DNA of 64,000 nt from Burkholderiales bacterium. GTDB lineage: Bacteria; Pseudomonadota; Gammaproteobacteria; Burkholderiales; Casimicrobiaceae. The notes under the pieces were generated by a model. That model was not told where the DNA came from. It saw nothing but the letters and a program-made list of their open reading frames with translations, and did not search any database. Shown one piece after another: positions 16,637 through 25,381 of the stretch. The position numbers and the translations under genes are program-made. The stretch's first letter is position 1. Every line of letters starts with the position of its first letter. The stretch covers positions 62,001 through 126,000 of the forward strand of contig JADZDD010000006.1 in the NCBI GenBank assembly GCA_020851235.1. The letters run 5' to 3'.

Positions 16637-18208
16637 ATGGCGCCGACGCCCACTTCGCTCGACACGGCCGGCCTCGGGGATGCCGCGTGGGGGCACCGGG
16701 CGACGGATCACGTCGGTTACGCCTTCGAGCGCGCTGCGGGAGCGGTGCTAAGCGAGGGCAACGACGTCCGGCTGCTCATCGACGCCGCCGGCAATTTTCC
16801 CGTCTGGCTCGACGCCATCGCCAGTGCCCGGCGCTACATCCTCTTCGAGAGCTACATCGTCGCCGACGATGCGCTCGGTCGCGCGTTCATCGCTGCCCTC
16901 GTCGCCAAGGCGAAGGAGGGTGTGCGCGTGTGCGTCGCCTACGACTGGTTCGGGTCGACCAAGCGCCGTGCCGCGTGGTCGGCGCTGCGCGCCGCGGGTG
17001 CGGAGGTTCGCGCTTTCAATCCGCCGAGCTTCGCGAGTCCACTTGCCTGGCTCACCCGCGATCACCGGAAGTCGATCGTGATCGACGGCGTGCGCGGATT
17101 CGTGAGCGGCCTGTGCATCAGTTCGAAGTGGGAGGGCGACCCGCACAGGCGCCTCGAGCCATGGCGGGATACCGGCATCGAACTGCGCGGTGAGGCCGTT
17201 GCCGACTTGACGGCAGCATTCGCCCAGGTGTGGGCCGCCTGCGGCGGTGGTGATCTTGCCCTCGATGCCGAGCCCGCGGAGCCCGTCGGCGCCACACGCG
17301 TGCGCGTGATCGCCGGCACCCCCGGGTCGGCGGGGACGTACCGCACCGACCTTCTCGTCGCCTCGCTCGCACGCGAGTACCTGTGGCTCACCGACGCCTA
17401 TTTCGTGGGCACGGCCGCGTACACGCAGGCGCTGCGTGCGGCAGCCCGTGACGGCGTCGACGTGCGTCTGCTCGTTCCCGGTGCGAGCGACATTCCGGCC
17501 ATCTCGCCGCTGTCGCGCGCGGGCTATCGGGCGCTGCTCGAGGCCGGGGTGCGGGTCTTCGAGTGGGACGGCACCATGCTGCACGCCAAGAGCGCCGTGG
17601 CCGATCGGCGCTGGTCGCGCGTGGGCTCCACCAATCTCAATCTCGTGAGCTGGATCTCGAACTACGAACTCGACGTCGCGATCGAGAACGAAGCCTTTGC
17701 CGTGGCGATGGCCGAGCAGTACGAGCGCGACCTCGAGCGCGCCACCGAGATCGTCCTCACGCAGCGGAATCGCGTGCGCAAGAGCGATCCGATCGACAGC
17801 GAGGGGCCGAAGCGCGCGATGTCCGGCAGTGCCGGTCGGGCTGCTGCCGGCGCGGTCAGCGTCGGCAGCGCACTGGGCGCCGCGCTCACCAACCGCCGTA
17901 CGCTCGGTCCCGCCGAAGCGGGGCTCCTCACCGTGGTGGCGGCACTGATGGCGCTCGTCGCGGTCCTCGCCGCCTGGTTTCCGCGCGTCGTCGCCTGGCC
18001 CATTGCGTTTGTCGCCACCTGGGCGGGACTGTCGTGGGGGTGGCGCGCGGCGGTCCTGTGGCGCCAGCGTGGCGCGGCAGCGCGCGCCATGGCCTCACCC
18101 GTCCCACCGGGGGAGGGCACGCCACCGCAGGTCCGAAACAGCGAGCATGCAGGAGAGGGTGGCGGAAAGAAACGGCGCGCTGCTATAATCGACGATTCGC
18201 GCCCGTAG
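16637..18208 (+). CDS. Phospholipase D family protein, cardiolipin synthase-like
   Basis: A predicted 523-residue phosphatidyltransferase/phospholipase. It has two HKD motifs: His143-x-Lys145...Asp150 (DHRKSIVID) and His316-x-Lys318...Asp323 (LHAKSAVAD), the second followed by GSTNLNLVSW. The C-terminal ~100 residues contain a hydrophobic pair of helices (LLTVVAALMALVAVLAAWF and WPIAFVATWAGLSWGW), so it is membrane-associated by its C-terminus, unlike ClsA whose anchors are N-terminal. I start at the ATG at 16637; in-frame ATGs at 16592 and 16616 are possible and none has a clear ribosome site. The stop codon TAG (18206-18208) lies within the tRNA-Arg gene. Confidence 0.85.
   Translation: MAPTPTSLDTAGLGDAAWGHRATDHVGYAFERAAGAVLSEGNDVRLLIDAAGNFPVWLDAIASARRYILFESYIVADDALGRAFIAALVAKAKEGVRVCVAYDWFGSTKRRAAWSALRAAGAEVRAFNPPSFASPLAWLTRDHRKSIVIDGVRGFVSGLCISSKWEGDPHRRLEPWRDTGIELRGEAVADLTAAFAQVWAACGGGDLALDAEPAEPVGATRVRVIAGTPGSAGTYRTDLLVASLAREYLWLTDAYFVGTAAYTQALRAAARDGVDVRLLVPGASDIPAISPLSRAGYRALLEAGVRVFEWDGTMLHAKSAVADRRWSRVGSTNLNLVSWISNYELDVAIENEAFAVAMAEQYERDLERATEIVLTQRNRVRKSDPIDSEGPKRAMSGSAGRAAAGAVSVGSALGAALTNRRTLGPAEAGLLTVVAALMALVAVLAAWFPRVVAWPIAFVATWAGLSWGWRAAVLWRQRGAAARAMASPVPPGEGTPPQVRNSEHAGEGGGKKRRAAIIDDSRP
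18184..18189 (+). promoter_or_regulatory. -10 box for tRNA-Arg
   Basis: A perfect TATAAT ends 9 bases before the tRNA start, so transcription would begin at about 18196. It is embedded in the last codons of the phospholipase D gene. No good -35 is seen 17 bases upstream (GGCGGA). Confidence 0.6.
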
Positions 18209-18275
18209 CTCAGTTGGATAGAGTACCTGGCTACGAACCAGGGGGTCGTGGGTTCGAATCCTGCCGGGCGCGCCA
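18199..18275 (+). tRNA. tRNA-Arg(ACG)
   Basis: A complete 77-nt cloverleaf with encoded CCA. The acceptor arm pairs GCGCCCG (18199-18205) with CGGGCGC (18265-18271), followed by discriminator G and CCA. The D-arm is GCTC...GAGT. The anticodon stem CCTGG/CCAGG encloses loop CTACGAA, giving anticodon ACG (inosine-modified, decoding CGU/CGC/CGA). The T-arm contains TTCGAAT, with wobble pairs in its stem. Bases 8-10 (TAG) double as the stop codon of the upstream phospholipase D gene. Confidence 0.95.
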
Positions 18276-18291
18276 TGGAATCAATGACTTG

Positions 18292-18315
18292 GGCCGAGTA
18301 ACCCTCGGCCTTTTT
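18292..18315 (+). terminator. Intrinsic terminator after tRNA-Arg
   Basis: A perfect 7-bp GC-rich stem GGCCGAG-TAACC-CTCGGCC is followed immediately by TTTTT, 17 bases past the tRNA CCA. It should end both tRNA and phospholipase D read-through transcripts. Confidence 0.85.
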
Positions 18316-18595
18316 CATGCCCGGAGCCCGCGGGCGGCGGTGGCGCCGCCACTTTGCGGGGCGCGCGTGCCACGGCGCTCGCGCGCCTTTTCCCGCGTGT
18401 CAGCCGAGCGCGGAGTTCCTTCATGGCGGTGACTCGCCGCCGCCACCTCGCTCATCCGGCCCCGCATTTCCGCAGCAGGGCGCCGTGCGATCGCCGAGTG
18501 GCCTCGTTTGCTGGCGCGACCGCCGCCGGCTTCCCGGTCGCGCGCGATGGGCCGGCCATACCCATGCACGGGACTCGAGGGTCTTCTCACGGCGC
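18316..18595. other. Intergenic stretch without a recognisable gene
   Basis: About 280 bases between the tRNA terminator and the candidate fic promoter. Frames are open here only through base composition: the translation is Arg/Pro/Gly-rich and lacks any conserved motif. GC content falls toward its right end. Confidence 0.5.
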
Positions 18596-18624
18596 TTGCA
18601 AATCTCGTCACATGTGAGTAGATT
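18596..18624 (+). promoter_or_regulatory. Candidate fic promoter with palindrome in the spacer
   Basis: TTGCAA (18596-18601), a 17-base spacer and TAGATT (18619-18624) form a plausible sigma-70 promoter with a start near 18631. The spacer contains the perfect 10-bp palindrome TCACATGTGA (18608-18617), a possible operator. Confidence 0.45.
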
Positions 18625-18629
18625 GCAGT

Positions 18630-18651
18630 ATCTCCTCGACAATGAGGAGAT
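18630..18651. repeat. Inverted repeat at predicted fic transcript start
   Basis: ATCTCCTC-GACAAT-GAGGAGAT is a perfect 8-bp inverted repeat with a 6-base loop, beginning at the predicted +1. It could be an operator for the protein's own HTH domain, or a 5'-leader hairpin that hides the GAGGAG (18644-18649). Confidence 0.45.
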
Positions 18652-18667
18652 CGATGAAATCTTCTCA

Positions 18668-20032
18668 ATGCGGCGCAAACTTCAGGCAACAGACATTCTC
18701 GACGCTCTCAAGACCTTGCAGAAAGAAGGTCTTAAGGGGGCCTCGTCGTCGGAAATCCACGCCCGCGTGGGCGGCAGCTATGCCACCGTCGGTCGCCTGC
18801 TGGACAAGCTCGTCCAGGAAAACGCTCTTGTCCGCAAAGGTAAGGCGCGCGCCACCCGATACTTCCTGGCGCCCATTGCGCAGCACATCACAGAATCCGT
18901 GCACGCCATCGACCGTGCGAGCGCCACCGTCTCGCCCTGGTGGTCCGCGCAGGCCCGCGCTGTCTTCGACACACTGAACCGGCCGCTTGGCGTCCGTCAT
19001 CCTGTCACCTATCAGCGGCGGTTTGTCGATGACTACGCTCCGAATGAATCATTCCTGTTGCCGCGCGAGATGGCAGAGACGCTCGCGCAGGAAGGCCGGA
19101 TGGCGGGCCAGCAACCCGCAGGCACTTATGCCCGCAAGGTGCTCGAACAGCTCCTGATCGATCTTTCGTGGTCGTCCTCGCGACTGGAGGGCAATACCTA
19201 CAGCCTGCTGGCGACGGAAGAGTTGTTCAAGAGCGGTGCTCCGCCTGCCGATCTGGAAGGCGTCATGCTCCTCAACCACAAGCGCGCCATCGAGTTCCTC
19301 GTTGACGCCGTACCGAGCTATGGCCTCACCGACAGCGTCATTCGCAATCTGCACGCGCTGCTCATGCAAGACCTGCTGACGGACTCAGTCGGTCTCGGCG
19401 CGATTCGGACGAAAGTGGTCAACATCTCCGATACGACGTACGTCCCGTCGCAGGTGCCTCAGCTCCTCGAGGAGATGATCTCGCTCATCATCGGCAAAGC
19501 CCAACACATCAAGAATCCGGTGGAGGCCGCGTTCTTTCTCTGGGTGAACCTGGCCTATTTGCAACCCTTCGAGGATGGCAACAAGCGCACGAGCCGACTG
19601 GCCGCCAATGTTCCACTGATGCTCTACAACTGCGCGCCGCTTTCGTTCCTGGATGTCGATCCGAGGGATCATGCCAAGGCGATGCTGGGTATCTATGAGC
19701 TGCTCGATGTCACGATCGCGGTAGAACTATTCGCGTGGACGTATCGACGCTCGATCGCCAAGTATCAGGTGATCCTGGAGTCGATGGGGTCGCCCGACGC
19801 CTTCCGTGTGCGGCATCGCGAACATTTGAGTGAAGCCGTGCAGCGCGTCGTCAGAGAAGGCCAGCCACTTCAGCAGGCCATGTCCGATCTTGGCGTGCCA
19901 GAAGAAGAGGCGGGCGCGTTCGGGGACATGCTTGACGCCGAACTCAACGCCCTCACGCCGTATAACTGCGCGCGGTATCGGATTGCCCTCGGAGAAGTTC
20001 AGGCTTGGATGGAACGCGGGAGGCCTCGATGA
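18668..20032 (+). CDS. Fic family protein with N-terminal winged helix
   Basis: A predicted 454-residue protein. Residues ~1-70 resemble a winged HTH (ILDALKTLQKEGLKGASSSEI...GRLLDKLVQENALVRKG). The Fic N-terminal inhibitory motif [ST]xxxE[GN] is at 170-175 (SSRLEG). The Fic loop at ~298-310 reads LQPFEDGNKRTSR, with Gln299 where canonical Fic AMP-transferases have the catalytic His and Lys306 where GNG has its second Gly. A subgroup of Fic proteins carries this LQPFxDxNKR form. AMPylation is therefore doubtful. The start is uncertain: GTG 18614 also leads in frame but would precede the predicted transcript start. Codon use is less GC-biased than in its neighbours, which suggests acquisition. 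Confidence 0.82.
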   Translation: MRRKLQATDILDALKTLQKEGLKGASSSEIHARVGGSYATVGRLLDKLVQENALVRKGKARATRYFLAPIAQHITESVHAIDRASATVSPWWSAQARAVFDTLNRPLGVRHPVTYQRRFVDDYAPNESFLLPREMAETLAQEGRMAGQQPAGTYARKVLEQLLIDLSWSSSRLEGNTYSLLATEELFKSGAPPADLEGVMLLNHKRAIEFLVDAVPSYGLTDSVIRNLHALLMQDLLTDSVGLGAIRTKVVNISDTTYVPSQVPQLLEEMISLIIGKAQHIKNPVEAAFFLWVNLAYLQPFEDGNKRTSRLAANVPLMLYNCAPLSFLDVDPRDHAKAMLGIYELLDVTIAVELFAWTYRRSIAKYQVILESMGSPDAFRVRHREHLSEAVQRVVREGQPLQQAMSDLGVPEEEAGAFGDMLDAELNALTPYNCARYRIALGEVQAWMERGRPR

Positions 20033-20053
20033 GCTGGGCGTTTGCGATTGCCC

Positions 20054-21136
20054 TCACGACACCGGAGGCACCTCCGGTTCCGCGTCGCCCTCGGCGACCC
20101 ATGCGCGGCCGAGCGTGTAGGCGACGGCGAGCACGACCGGGCCGACGAAGAGGCCGACGATCCCGAACGCCAGCAGGCCGCCCAGTACGCCGAGCAGGAT
20201 CAAGAGCAGCGGCAAGTCGGCGCCGCGGCGGATGAGCACGGGTCGCAGGATATTGTCGAGCGACGCCACGCCGATCGACCACACGGCAAGCACGATCGCC
20301 CACGTGTGGTCGCCGGTGTGCCATAGCCAGATGACCCCGCCGGCGAGCACGAGGCCGGGCCCGATCTGCGCGATGCAGCAGATCAGCATCACGGCGGAGA
20401 GCAGCGCGACGTAGGGCACGCCGGCGACGGCGAAGCCGATCGCACCCAGCACCGTCTGCACGACCGCGGTCACGACGATGCCGAGTGCGACTGCGCGGAT
20501 CGACGCGCCGGCGAGCACGACGATCGCATCACCGCGTTCGCCTTGCAGGCGGCGGAAGAACCGGCGCACGCCCATCGCCCCGGTTTCGCCGCGCGCGTAG
20601 AGCACGCCGCAGAAGAGGAACGTGATGACGAGGTGCACGACGATGCCACCGAGTCCGCCCAGTTGCGAGAGGAGCCACGCGCCGATCTGCGTCATGTAGG
20701 GCGTGAGTCTCGCGGCGAGCGAGGCGGGGCCGGCCGCCGCGATCGCGGTCCACTCCTCGGCGGTCTTGGCGCCGACCAGCGGGATGTCGTCGACCCACTC
20801 GGGAGGGCCCGGAATCTTGAGTTCGACGCTCTGGAGGCTCGCGAGGTGCTCCGCCTGGGTGACGATCGTGCTCCCGAGCGAGATCAGTGGCCCGATGACG
20901 ACGAGGAAGAGGAGCGTCATCAAGACCACGACCGCAAGCGTGCGGCTTCCGTGCAGGCGTCGCTGCAAGCCCACGAGGAGCGGCCAGGTCGCGACCACGA
21001 TCATCGTCGCCCAGATGAGGCCGGGCAGGAATGGCCGCAGGATGTAAAGGCTCGTCCCGCCGACGAGCAGGATGAACGTGACGCCGAGGACGATGCGCGT
21101 GAGATTGCCGTGCGTGGGGTTGGTCTCGATGGGCAT
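20054..21136 (-). CDS. AI-2E family transporter (PerM/TqsA-like)
   Basis: A predicted 360-residue inner-membrane protein. It starts with a short cytosolic tail and two paired hydrophobic helices (IVLGVTFILLVGGTSLYILRPFLPGLIWATMIVVATWPL). An extracytoplasmic segment with PPEWVDDIPLVG follows, then a C-terminal block of about five helices containing the family motif region NILRPVLIRRGADLP and VGLFVGPVVLAVAY. Members export quorum-sensing AI-2, other small molecules or Na+/H+; a specific substrate cannot be assigned. It is convergent with fic, 21 bp apart, and divergent from the nitronate monooxygenase. Confidence 0.9.
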   Translation of the reverse strand: MPIETNPTHGNLTRIVLGVTFILLVGGTSLYILRPFLPGLIWATMIVVATWPLLVGLQRRLHGSRTLAVVVLMTLLFLVVIGPLISLGSTIVTQAEHLASLQSVELKIPGPPEWVDDIPLVGAKTAEEWTAIAAAGPASLAARLTPYMTQIGAWLLSQLGGLGGIVVHLVITFLFCGVLYARGETGAMGVRRFFRRLQGERGDAIVVLAGASIRAVALGIVVTAVVQTVLGAIGFAVAGVPYVALLSAVMLICCIAQIGPGLVLAGGVIWLWHTGDHTWAIVLAVWSIGVASLDNILRPVLIRRGADLPLLLILLGVLGGLLAFGIVGLFVGPVVLAVAYTLGRAWVAEGDAEPEVPPVS

Positions 21137-21399
21137 GGGGTCCTGGCGTCTGCGGTGTGGGCGGGGGCGCGGCGGTTGGCGCGAACGGGACTCGGTGGCA
21201 TGGGTGCGATCGATGCCTCGCCCCTAACGCCGCGGCGCCAGTCCGACATTAGAGCAGAGCGCGATCCCGAGGCGGTGGCCGACCGCAGGGAATCTTCACT
21301 GCCCGCACCGGCACCCCCGGCCCCGCGACCTGGCCATCGGAGCTGGTCGCGATGATGGCCGTAAGATGTACCGACCCGAGCGACGACGACGAGACTGCG

Positions 21400-22380
21400 A
21401 TGACGACCCTCTCCACGCGACTGACTCGTGCCCTCACCCTTCGGCACCCGATCGTCGGCGCCCCCATGGCGTTTGCGGCCGGAGGGGCGCTTGCAGCCGC
21501 GGTGAGTCGCGCCGGTGGCCTCGGCCTCATCGGCGGGGGCTACGGTGACCCGGCATGGCTCGAAGCGCAGTTCGCGGCGGCCCAGGGGGAGCGGGTCGGC
21601 GTGGGCTTCATCACCTGGTCGCTGCGCAAGTCGCCCTCGCTGCTCACCGACGTGCTGCGACACCGGCCGGCCGCGGTGATGCTCTCCTTCGGTGATCCGC
21701 GGCCGTTCGTCGATCCGATCCGCGAAGCAGGAGCGCTCCTCGTCTGCCAATGCCAGAACATGGAGCACGTCGCCGACGCACTGGACGTGCGCGCCGATAT
21801 CATCGTGGCGCAGGGTGCGGAGGCGGGCGGCCACGGTGCGCTGCGCGGCACGCTCACCTTCGTGCCGGAGGTTGCCGACAGCATTGCGACGCAGGCGCCA
21901 CAGACCTTGCTCCTCGCCGCCGGCGGAATCGCCGATGGCAGGGGTCTTGCCGCAGCGCTCCTCCTGGGCGCCGATGGGGCCCTCGTGGGAACGCGCCTGT
22001 GGGCTTCGACCGAGGCGCTGGTGGCGCCACGCCATCACGAGTCGATCGTCGACGCGGATGGCGACGATACGGTGCGCACGCGCGTGGCGGACATCGCGCG
22101 CGAACTCGCGTGGCCGGCGTACTTCACCGCGCGCATTCGGCGCAATGCGTTCACGGCACGCTGGCACGGACACGAGGACGAGCTGGAACGCAACGTCGCA
22201 ACCGAGGGCCCCCGTTATCGCCAGGCCTTCGCGGACGGCGATCCCGAGAACACTGGGGTGTGGTTTGGCGAGGCGGCGGGGTTGATCGGCGCGATCGAGT
22301 CCGCCGGCACGATCGTGGAGCGCATGGCGAGCGACGCTGCCCGCCGGCTGGCGCGCTACGGCGGGGCAACGCTCACTTGA
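21400..22380 (+). CDS. Nitronate monooxygenase (2-nitropropane dioxygenase family)
   Basis: A predicted 326-residue FMN-dependent TIM-barrel enzyme that oxidises alkyl nitronates such as propionate-3-nitronate to carbonyl compounds and nitrite. Visible features are HPIVGAPMAFAAGG at the N-terminus, GLGLIGGG, AQGAEAGGHGALRG with the conserved His, and the FMN phosphate-binding AAGGIADGRGLAAALLLGADGALVGTR. The ATG at 21400 (MTTLSTRL) matches the family's start; the frame also opens at 21352. The 3' end overlaps the converging dehydratase gene by 8 bp. Some members act as FMN-dependent enoyl reductases instead. Confidence 0.87.
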   Translation: MTTLSTRLTRALTLRHPIVGAPMAFAAGGALAAAVSRAGGLGLIGGGYGDPAWLEAQFAAAQGERVGVGFITWSLRKSPSLLTDVLRHRPAAVMLSFGDPRPFVDPIREAGALLVCQCQNMEHVADALDVRADIIVAQGAEAGGHGALRGTLTFVPEVADSIATQAPQTLLLAAGGIADGRGLAAALLLGADGALVGTRLWASTEALVAPRHHESIVDADGDDTVRTRVADIARELAWPAYFTARIRRNAFTARWHGHEDELERNVATEGPRYRQAFADGDPENTGVWFGEAAGLIGAIESAGTIVERMASDAARRLARYGGATLT

Positions 22381-23539
22381 ACGTGCGGGTCGCCACCGCG
22401 TGGCGGCGGATGTAGTCCCAGTCGTAGGTGACGCCGAGGCCCGGACCCCTGGGCACCTCGACGCAGCCATCGGTGCCGCAACAATCGAGCTGGTCGGTGT
22501 AGCCATTCGTGTAGACCGGAGCGACCATGTTGGGGCAATCGGGGCCGACGAGGGCGAGCTCGTAGAAATTGCTGTTGCGCATCGCCGACATGACGTGACG
22601 ATGCGCGGGGCCGCAGGCATGCACCTCACAGTCGAGGCCGAAGGCCTCGGCGAGGTGGGCGATCTTCATCGCACCGGTGATGCCGTGGTCGTACTCGGGA
22701 TCGACGCGCACGTAGTCGGTTCCACCGGCAACGATGAAATCCGCCTTCGGCTCGATGCCGCGTACGTATTCGGTGATCAGTAGCGGCGTGCGGATCATCT
22801 CGCGCAGCTTCTTGTGCGCAAATGCCGACTTGCCGGCGTCACGGAACGGGTCCTCGTACCAGAAATAGTTGCCTTCGTCGCAGGCGCGGCCGACATGGAG
22901 CGCGTCCGAGAACTTGCGCAGTTGGCAGCCGGGGTCGAGCATCAGCGTCATGCGATCACCGACCTGCTTCGCGACGTGGAGCACGTTTTCCGCCTCACGC
23001 CGCGCGTCGCCGTCGTTCCAGCCGTGGATCTTGTACGCGCGAAATCCCAGGTCGTAGCACTGCTCGGCAAACGTGGCGTACGCCTCCTTGCTGTCGAGCC
23101 CGCCCTGGCTGTCGCCCAGGTACGTCGATGCGTAGACGGGAAGCCGTGTCCGATAGCCGCCGAGGAGCTCCGACACCGATGCGCCGTACTTCTTGCCGGC
23201 GAGATCCCACAACGCGATGTCGAGCGGCCCGTGCCCCATGCCGGACCACTGTCGCGCCTCGCGCTTGAGGTCGTCGAAGAGCCCTTCGCGGGCCATCGCG
23301 TCGCGGCCGAGCATGAAGGGCGCCAGCATCTCCATCTCGCCGCGCGTGGCCGGGCTCGCTCCCCAGTTGGTCACGTACTCGCCGCGCAAGCCATCGTCGG
23401 TGGCGATGACGATCGCATTCTTCACGACCTCGATCGACGAACCTCGCTTGAAGCCGACCATCTGGCCGAAGCCGACGCGCTCGATGTTGGGCGCGTTGAA
23501 CGTGAAATCGACGATCTCGATGGAGTGGATCTTGCTCAT
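22373..23539 (-). CDS. Enolase-superfamily (mandelate racemase-type) acid-sugar dehydratase
   Basis: A predicted 388-residue enzyme that abstracts the alpha proton of a carboxylate substrate, usually dehydrating an acid sugar. Catalytic Lys170-Ile-His172 (YKIH) lies on the second barrel strand. Mg ligands are Asp202 (LDPG), Glu229 (YEDP) and Glu257 (TEYVRG). A His-rich loop VHACGPAHRH (307-315) occupies the general-acid region. The start is ATG 23539; the longer open frame upstream lies inside dctM. It is the last gene of the TRAP operon, 35 bases after dctM, which links it to the imported substrate. The exact sugar acid or lactone is unknown. Confidence 0.88.
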   Translation of the reverse strand: MSKIHSIEIVDFTFNAPNIERVGFGQMVGFKRGSSIEVVKNAIVIATDDGLRGEYVTNWGASPATRGEMEMLAPFMLGRDAMAREGLFDDLKREARQWSGMGHGPLDIALWDLAGKKYGASVSELLGGYRTRLPVYASTYLGDSQGGLDSKEAYATFAEQCYDLGFRAYKIHGWNDGDARREAENVLHVAKQVGDRMTLMLDPGCQLRKFSDALHVGRACDEGNYFWYEDPFRDAGKSAFAHKKLREMIRTPLLITEYVRGIEPKADFIVAGGTDYVRVDPEYDHGITGAMKIAHLAEAFGLDCEVHACGPAHRHVMSAMRNSNFYELALVGPDCPNMVAPVYTNGYTDQLDCCGTDGCVEVPRGPGLGVTYDWDYIRRHAVATRTFK

Positions 23540-23574
23540 GACGTAGCGGTCCCGACGGACGACGAGGCGGATAC

Positions 23575-24846
23575 TCAGAACTTGAGGAGCTTGGGCAGCA
23601 TGAGGCTCATCGCCGGCACGTAGGTGATGAGGGCGAGGGCAATGACGAGGCCGACAATGAACGGAAGCATCTCGCGCACCAGCCGACCGAGGGAAACCTT
23701 GGCGATCGTCATCACGACGAAGAGGAGTACGCCGACCGGTGGCGTCAGTTGCCCGATGACGAGGTTGACGAGGAGGATGACGCCGAAGTGCACGAGGTCG
23801 ATGTGCAGCGACGTGAGCAGCGGCACGAGGATCGGGACCAGGATGATCATGATCGCGATCGTCTCCATGAACATGCCTGCCACGAGCAGCGCGACGTTGA
23901 GGATCAGGAGCACCACCCACGGCTCGTTCGTGACCGACTGGATCGCGGCGACGACGAGTTGCGGTGCCTGCTCGATGCCCAGGATCCAGCTGAACGGCGC
24001 GGCCGCCCCTGCGATCATCAGGATGACCGCGGTCTCCCGTGCGGTGGTGCGCAGAATCGCGGGCAGGCGCGACCACTTGAGCGTGCGATAGATGAAGATA
24101 CCGACGAAGGCCGCATAGAACGCGGCTACGCCGGCGATCTCGGTCGCGGTCACCGCGCCCAGTCGAAAGCCGATGATGATGATCACCGGCATCAGCAAGG
24201 CCCAAAGCGCCCGCTGGAACGCGACCCATAGCGTTGCGAGCGAGAAGCTCCCCGAGGTGGGGTAGCCGCGCACCCGAGCCAGGATGACGATGACGAGCGA
24301 CATCGCGAGCGCCATCACGAGCCCTGGCACGATGCCGGCGACGAAGAGTGCGCCCAACGAGACATTGGACTGCCACGCGTAGAGCACCATCAGGATCGAT
24401 GGCGGGATGATCGGGCCCAGTGTTCCGGCCGCGGCGGCACATGCGGCGCCGAACTCGCGGCTGTAACCATTGCGTTCGAGTTGCGGGACGAGGACGCGCG
24501 TCGTCGCGGCGGTATCGGCCACCGACGACCCCGAGATGCCGGCGAGGAACACGTTGCCGACGACGGCGGTCTGTGCGAGCCCTCCACGGATGTGCCCGAC
24601 GATCGCCTTGGTGAAGGCAAACAGCCGCTCACTGATCCCGGACTCATTCATGAGTGACCCGGCGAGCGTGAAGAGCGGCACGGCGAGAAGCGGAAACGAT
24701 TGCAGGCCGGCGAAGACGCGCTGGGCGACGACCGTGAGCGGAATTCCCTCCTGCCAGATGACGAGGCCTGATGCCGCGATCATCGCGATCGCGATGGGCG
24801 TTCCCACGAGCAACAGGACGGCGAAGGAAGTGAGGAGGAGCGTCAT
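23575..24846 (-). CDS. dctM: TRAP transporter large permease, DctM-type
   Basis: A predicted 423-residue inner-membrane protein with about 12 hydrophobic segments, the main ion-driven translocator of a TRAP system. Family motifs include FAGLQSFPLLAVPLFTLAGSLMNESG, GNVFLAGISGSSVADTAATTR, LGPIIPPSI and LTPPVGVLLFV. The ATG shares its A with the dctQ stop (TAATG at 24844-24848), which indicates translational coupling. The longer frame to 25050 lies within dctQ and is not used. Substrate choice is set by the DctP protein encoded first in the operon. Confidence 0.93.
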   Translation of the reverse strand: MTLLLTSFAVLLLVGTPIAIAMIAASGLVIWQEGIPLTVVAQRVFAGLQSFPLLAVPLFTLAGSLMNESGISERLFAFTKAIVGHIRGGLAQTAVVGNVFLAGISGSSVADTAATTRVLVPQLERNGYSREFGAACAAAAGTLGPIIPPSILMVLYAWQSNVSLGALFVAGIVPGLVMALAMSLVIVILARVRGYPTSGSFSLATLWVAFQRALWALLMPVIIIIGFRLGAVTATEIAGVAAFYAAFVGIFIYRTLKWSRLPAILRTTARETAVILMIAGAAAPFSWILGIEQAPQLVVAAIQSVTNEPWVVLLILNVALLVAGMFMETIAIMIILVPILVPLLTSLHIDLVHFGVILLVNLVIGQLTPPVGVLLFVVMTIAKVSLGRLVREMLPFIVGLVIALALITYVPAMSLMLPKLLKF

Positions 24847-25373
24847 TACTCCTCCACTTCCACCGCGGACGCGACGAGGTCGGGCGGCCACAGCGTCTCG
24901 CCGATGCCGTCGACCACTGCATGGCGCAGGATGTGCAGGCAGGACAGCGCCGCGCCGACCGGCAGCGAGGCGACCGCCCATGTGGCCGAAATGCGCATCA
25001 TGGGCGTCTGCGTCTCGAGCAGCGTGATCGCCTGGTCCATTCCGAACCACACGAGCCCGAGCAGCGTGATCGCGGTGGCCGCGGTGGCGAGCGTGCCGAG
25101 CGTGGAGCGCGCGCCGGTGGGCAGAAGAATCAGCAGCGCATCGATCCTCAGGTGCATCCGCTCACGGAATCCGCTGGCGAGTCCGATGAAGAGCATCCAG
25201 CTGAACGTGATGACGATGAACTCTTCGGTCCAGACCAGTGGGCTGCTCAGGAAATAGCGGAAGATGACCGCGGCGACGATGAGCGTCGCGATCACCCCGT
25301 GCGAGATCCAGAGAAACACGTCCTCGACGCGGGCGACCGCGTCGTCGAGACGCTGCAAACCCGGCGCGCGCAT
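24846..25373 (-). CDS. dctQ: TRAP transporter small permease, DctQ-type
   Basis: A predicted 175-residue four-helix membrane protein that scaffolds DctM. The family signature WTEEFIVITFSWMLFIGLASGFRERMHLRID is present near residues 35-65. It starts 8 bases after the dctP stop and overlaps dctM by one base. The C-terminus is acidic (EVEE). Size and topology fit DctQ. Confidence 0.9.
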   Translation of the reverse strand: MRAPGLQRLDDAVARVEDVFLWISHGVIATLIVAAVIFRYFLSSPLVWTEEFIVITFSWMLFIGLASGFRERMHLRIDALLILLPTGARSTLGTLATAATAITLLGLVWFGMDQAITLLETQTPMMRISATWAVASLPVGAALSCLHILRHAVVDGIGETLWPPDLVASAVEVEE

Positions 25374-25381
25374 CGCGCTTG

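Noticed and set aside
18654..18977. Alternative small gene starting at ATG 18654 after GAGGAG
   Set aside because: It has a good ribosome site but runs out of frame through the Fic N-domain and gives no conserved protein; the Fic frame shows clear HTH and Fic motifs.
18199..20032. Integrative element at tRNA-Arg
   Set aside because: The lower-GC fic gene next to a tRNA is suggestive, but no integrase and no duplicated tRNA 3' end was found downstream.
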